A stretch of DNA of 64,000 bases from NCBI RefSeq assembly GCF_001514495.1, contig NZ_BCNM01000001.1:186001-250000 (forward strand). Direction: 5' to 3'. Of this stretch, positions 61,423 to 64,000 are shown piece after piece (the first letter of the stretch is position 1; the number at the start of each line of letters is the position of its first letter). Made by a program: the position numbers and the translations under genes. The stretch is from Paenibacillus pabuli NBRC 13638. GTDB lineage: Bacteria > Bacillota > Bacilli > Paenibacillales > Paenibacillaceae. The notes under the pieces are model-generated. The model was not told the DNA's origin. It saw only the letters and a program-made list of their open reading frames with translations, and made no database searches.

Positions 61423-61761
61423 ATGAAAGATTTTGAAGAATTAACATCCATTGAAATGGTAGAGAAGTTTATTCAACAACATGAATTGGTTTTATTGTAT
61501 GTATCCCGGTCTGAGTGCAGCGTATGCCACGCCTTACTTCCTAAAATCCGGAAACTGCTTGAATCGTACCCGATGGTTCATCTTGGCTGCATTGACGCTA
61601 ATGTTGTGGAAGAGGTGGCATCCAGGTTTCTCATTTTCACAGTTCCAACCATGCTCTTGCTCGTAGAGCGGAAAGAGTTTATTCGAGAGGATCGATTTGT
61701 TCGCTTAGAACGATTGGAAGAACAGCTGCAGCAGATTTACAATTTGTACATGCAAAAATAA
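61423..61761 (+). CDS. Thioredoxin-family protein with CSVC active site
   Basis: A 112-residue cytosolic thioredoxin-fold protein. The active site is ECSVCHAL (Cys 32 and 35) and the cis-proline is in FTVPTML (Pro 75), both required for thiol-disulfide exchange. The CxxC dipeptide Ser-Val differs from Gly-Pro of true thioredoxins and matches the small YdbP/YtpP-like group of Bacilli. The partner is unknown. AAAGGGGG lies before the ATG. It stands just upstream of a LacI gene with its own promoter. Confidence 0.85.
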   Translation: MKDFEELTSIEMVEKFIQQHELVLLYVSRSECSVCHALLPKIRKLLESYPMVHLGCIDANVVEEVASRFLIFTVPTMLLLVERKEFIREDRFVRLERLEEQLQQIYNLYMQK

Positions 61762-61782
61762 TAAAATAATTAAAGTGTTGTA

Positions 61783-61830
61783 TTGAAAACGGTTTTATGC
61801 TAATTTAAAATATATAAAAACGTTTTTATA
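61783..61830 (+). promoter_or_regulatory. Promoter and palindromic operator of the LacI regulator gene
   Basis: TTGAAA (61783-61788), 17-base spacer, TAAAAT (61806-61811) makes a sound sigma-A promoter. A perfect 18-bp palindrome TATAAAAACGTTTTTATA (61813-61830) with the central CG typical of LacI-family operators lies just downstream, so bound repressor would block initiation. TTGAAAACGGTTTTAT (61783-61798), over the -35, matches 15 of 16 positions of the cre consensus, so CcpA may also act here. Confidence 0.8.
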
Positions 61831-61847
61831 GCAAAGGAACAAAAATT

Positions 61848-62870
61848 ATGGGAAAGATTACGATTAAGGATGTTGCAAGGGAAGCCGGCGTATCCATTTC
61901 TACGGTTTCTAACGCGTTAAACGGCGTGGATGTTTTAAACCCGGAGACCAAATCGCATGTACTGAAGGTAGCAGAGCGTTTAAATTACGTTCCCAACCTG
62001 AACGGCAAGCTCTTGAAATCCGGGCAAACCAAGATGCTGGGCTTTTTCACCACAAGTGTGTCGGGTCCGTATTTTTATAAACTGGTTGAATCCATGTCTC
62101 GTGAATGCGACCGTCTGGGTTACGGGCTGAATGTGTTTGTCACCAAGGATAAACAGGTCATTATGAGCAATATTCTTGGGCGTCGCGTGGATGGCGTCAT
62201 CATCTACGAAGAGCTTCGGATTGATGAGCAGGATATCCTCGCCATGGAGAAAGACAAGATTAAGGCTGTTTTTCTGGACCGGGTCTATCAGAGTGATCGG
62301 ATGGGCAGCGTCATTTTTGACTCGTATGTGGCGGGCTATGAAGCAACCAAGTATTTAATTGGGCTCGGACATAAGAAAATTGCCTACATTTCAGGCGTTG
62401 ACACCATGTTTGACAGTGTGCAGCGCAGAGATGGATATCTGGCGGCCTTGCGTGAGTATCAGCTTCCGGTGGATGATGATTACATTATACAGGGGTATTT
62501 TGAGGAAGAGGGCACGTATAGTGCGGTAAAATCGTTCCTCCATCTGCATCCTGGCAAGCTTCCTGATGCTTTTCTGGCAGGAAATGATGTGAGTGCCATT
62601 GGTTGTATTCATGCTTTGAAGTCACATGGCTATGAGGTTCCTCAGGATGTAAGTGTTGTAGGCTTTGACGATATTGATATTGCCCAGTACTTCTCCCCAC
62701 CTCTGACAACGGTAAGAAATCAGATTGCAAGGCAGGGGATCTTGGCGGTCAATCATCTGGTGGGCATGATCAAGAAGAAGGAACAGGGCGTTGCCCAAAA
62801 GTTGACGGGTGAACTTGTTGTCAGGGGTTCAAGTCATGTAAAGATCGACCGGAGTGATTATCGTACATAG
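61848..62870 (+). CDS. LacI-family regulator of ABC system 3
   Basis: A 340-residue LacI/GalR regulator. The headpiece is canonical: ITIKDVAREAGVSISTVSNA, then LNGVDVLNPETK, with hinge helix VAERLNYVPN. The ligand domain has LGFFTTS, VDGVIIYEEL and VVGFDDIDIAQYF. The same palindromic operator is found before its own gene and before the ABC permease gene at 62989, so it very probably represses both and is released by the imported sugar. It starts at ATG 61848, 18 bases after the operator, behind a purine-rich AAAGGAAC site. Its transcript ends at the hairpin that overlaps its stop codon. Confidence 0.9.
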   Translation: MGKITIKDVAREAGVSISTVSNALNGVDVLNPETKSHVLKVAERLNYVPNLNGKLLKSGQTKMLGFFTTSVSGPYFYKLVESMSRECDRLGYGLNVFVTKDKQVIMSNILGRRVDGVIIYEELRIDEQDILAMEKDKIKAVFLDRVYQSDRMGSVIFDSYVAGYEATKYLIGLGHKKIAYISGVDTMFDSVQRRDGYLAALREYQLPVDDDYIIQGYFEEEGTYSAVKSFLHLHPGKLPDAFLAGNDVSAIGCIHALKSHGYEVPQDVSVVGFDDIDIAQYFSPPLTTVRNQIARQGILAVNHLVGMIKKKEQGVAQKLTGELVVRGSSHVKIDRSDYRT

Positions 62871-62898
62871 CTGATGGAGTTGTCTCCGGTCTTTTTTT
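62847..62898 (+). terminator. Terminator overlapping the end of the LacI gene
   Basis: GACCGGAG (62847-62854) inside the last codons pairs with CTCCGGTC (62884-62891) across a 29-base loop, followed by seven T. It isolates the LacI transcript from the ABC genes. Confidence 0.75.
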
Positions 62899-62937
62899 AA
62901 ACCTGGATATGAGTCAAGGGGGTTTTTATGCCAAAAA

Positions 62938-62954
62938 ATAAAAACGTTTTTATA
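62938..62954 (+). promoter_or_regulatory. Second LacI operator, before ABC system 3
   Basis: ATAAAAACGTTTTTATA (62938-62954) repeats 17 of the 18 bases of the palindrome at 61813-61830. It lies 35 bases before the first permease start, in the expected repressor position. The -35 and -10 boxes upstream are not clear. Confidence 0.75.
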
Positions 62955-62988
62955 AGAAAATGGTCAAGTTGGAGGGGAGCAAAGGAAC

Positions 62989-63978
62989 GTGAGTAAATTA
63001 GCCGTAGAGACATCAACCGGTAAAAAGCCAGTAAGGCCGGGCAGAAAGAAACCCGTCGGACAACGGATGAAAGAGTTCGTCATCGATTATCGAAGACAAT
63101 GGGAAATTCAATCGATGATCATACCCGGCATCCTATTTATGATTATATTTTGTTACATTCCAATATACGGATTGACGATCGCTTTCAAAAATTACACCGT
63201 CATTGATACACTGTCCAGTGCACCTTGGGTTGGTTTGGAAAATTTCAGAATCATTATGTCTGACAAATACTTCTGGGATGCGGTCGTGAATACGCTGGGA
63301 ATCAGCTTTTTGAAATTGGGTATCGGGTTCATAATCCCTATTATTCTGGCCATCATGATCTATGAGTTAAACAGCGGCCGATTCAAGAAATTTGTGCAAA
63401 CGATTTCATATCTGCCTCACTTTCTCTCCTGGATCGTACTCGGCGGAATGCTCATCACCTGGTTTTCAACAACGGGATTGTTCAATCAGCTGCTGCTCAG
63501 TCTGGGAGTCATCTCTCAGCCGCAGAACATCCTTCTGGATGCAGGCAAGTACTGGTGGATTGCAACCTTGTCGGATATCTGGAAAGAAGCAGGCTGGGGA
63601 ACAATTCTGTATCTGGCGATCATGTCGAAGATTGATCCCACGTATTATGAAGCAGCCAAAATCGATGGTGCTAGCCGTCTTAGACAAATCTGGAATATCA
63701 CGCTGCCCAACATGAAGTCGATCATTAGCCTTAACCTGATCCTTACTGTAAGCGGTTTATTAGGTTCAAATCTGGATCAGACCCTGGTTCTGATGAACTC
63801 TCAAAACCGTGACAAGGCAGAAGTTATCAATTCGTATGTATATCGTATGGGGATGTCACAGGGTGACTTTTCGTATGCTACTGCGGTGGGTCTGGGCGTC
63901 TCGATCGTGTCTGTTATTCTCCTGGTCACCGCGAATAAAATTACAAGCAAATTAAACGATAATCAATCTGTGCTGTAG
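62989..63978 (+). CDS. Carbohydrate ABC transporter permease 1 (LplB-like), system 3
   Basis: A 329-residue permease of the LplB group with a longer than usual basic cytosolic N-terminus (about 40 residues: KKPVRPGRKKPVGQRMKEFV), then six helices. The coupling loop is EAAKIDGASRLRQIWNITLP (about residue 225). GTG is the start, with GGAGGGG and AAAGGA upstream. It is the first gene of a sugar importer controlled by the LacI regulator; the partner permease begins at the window edge. The substrate is unknown. Confidence 0.9.
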   Translation: MSKLAVETSTGKKPVRPGRKKPVGQRMKEFVIDYRRQWEIQSMIIPGILFMIIFCYIPIYGLTIAFKNYTVIDTLSSAPWVGLENFRIIMSDKYFWDAVVNTLGISFLKLGIGFIIPIILAIMIYELNSGRFKKFVQTISYLPHFLSWIVLGGMLITWFSTTGLFNQLLLSLGVISQPQNILLDAGKYWWIATLSDIWKEAGWGTILYLAIMSKIDPTYYEAAKIDGASRLRQIWNITLPNMKSIISLNLILTVSGLLGSNLDQTLVLMNSQNRDKAEVINSYVYRMGMSQGDFSYATAVGLGVSIVSVILLVTANKITSKLNDNQSVL

Positions 63979-63993
63979 AAGGAGGCATCCCGT

Positions 63994-64000
63994 GTGAATG
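63994..64000 (+). CDS. Start of the next gene, cut by the window end (probable second permease of system 3)
   Basis: GAAGGAGG at 63978-63985 is followed after eight bases by GTG 63994 (ATG 63998 is an out-of-frame alternative). In the two other Lpl-type systems of this window a YtcP-like permease follows at this point, so the same is expected here. Only the start codon and part of the second codon are visible. Confidence 0.45.

Overview
The window looks like a chromosomal segment of a Paenibacillus, probably a plant- or soil-associated member of the P. amylolyticus / P. pabuli type. This is an inference from gene content: repeated YesM/YesN two-component systems beside Lpl/Ytc-type oligosaccharide ABC transporters, large modular GH43 and GH51 arabinan enzymes, AGGAGG-type ribosome sites, many intrinsic terminators and moderate GC. 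No rRNA, tRNA, CRISPR array, phage module or insertion sequence was seen. Genes are dense on both strands and most units end in clear terminators.

Left part (1-11.8 kb): a BASS-family transporter, a small lipoprotein, a short-chain dehydrogenase, a 56-residue zinc-ribbon protein, a TauE/SafE exporter, an unusual 794-residue protein with a C-terminal polyprenyl synthetase domain, a cytosolic four-PAS hybrid histidine kinase, and a MarR / membrane protein / NmrA-like reductase group. Middle left (11.8-31.4 kb): an SgrR-like regulator divergent from an MFS exporter, a stalk-domain secreted protein, an Stf0-type sulfotransferase followed by a heterodimeric ABC exporter, heme o synthase (ctaB), a flavoprotein of the thioredoxin-reductase fold, MFS pumps including an LmrA/LmrB-like pair, hydrolases, and a LysE exporter divergent from an XRE-cupin regulator.

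Carbohydrate region (31.5-53 kb): a secreted GH43 arabinanase and a leaderless GH51 arabinofuranosidase are divergent and share LamG and Ig-like modules in swapped order. Next comes ABC system 1 (two permeases, kinase, AraC-type regulator, lipoprotein). The permease promoter and the separate promoter of the binding-protein gene carry the same 29-bp element at exactly the same distance from the -10 box, which I read as the activator site of the response regulator. ABC system 2 (divergent kinase/regulator, two permeases, lipoprotein) follows, with TCCG-type repeats in its promoter.

Right part (53-64 kb): a DUF4023-like micro-protein, a TrmB-type regulator with an MFS pump, a ROK-type regulator, a GH1 6-phospho-beta-glucosidase divergent from a LacI regulator, an MGT-type glycosyltransferase, a DUF3817-like membrane protein, a 45-residue exported peptide, a thioredoxin-like protein, and a LacI regulator whose palindromic operator occurs both before its own gene and before ABC system 3, which is cut by the window end.

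Four short genes (56, 39, 42 and 45 codons) were found by reading both strands between the longer genes. Start sites were chosen from ribosome-binding sites and are often internal to the longest open frame. All functions come from motif and family recognition without any database search.
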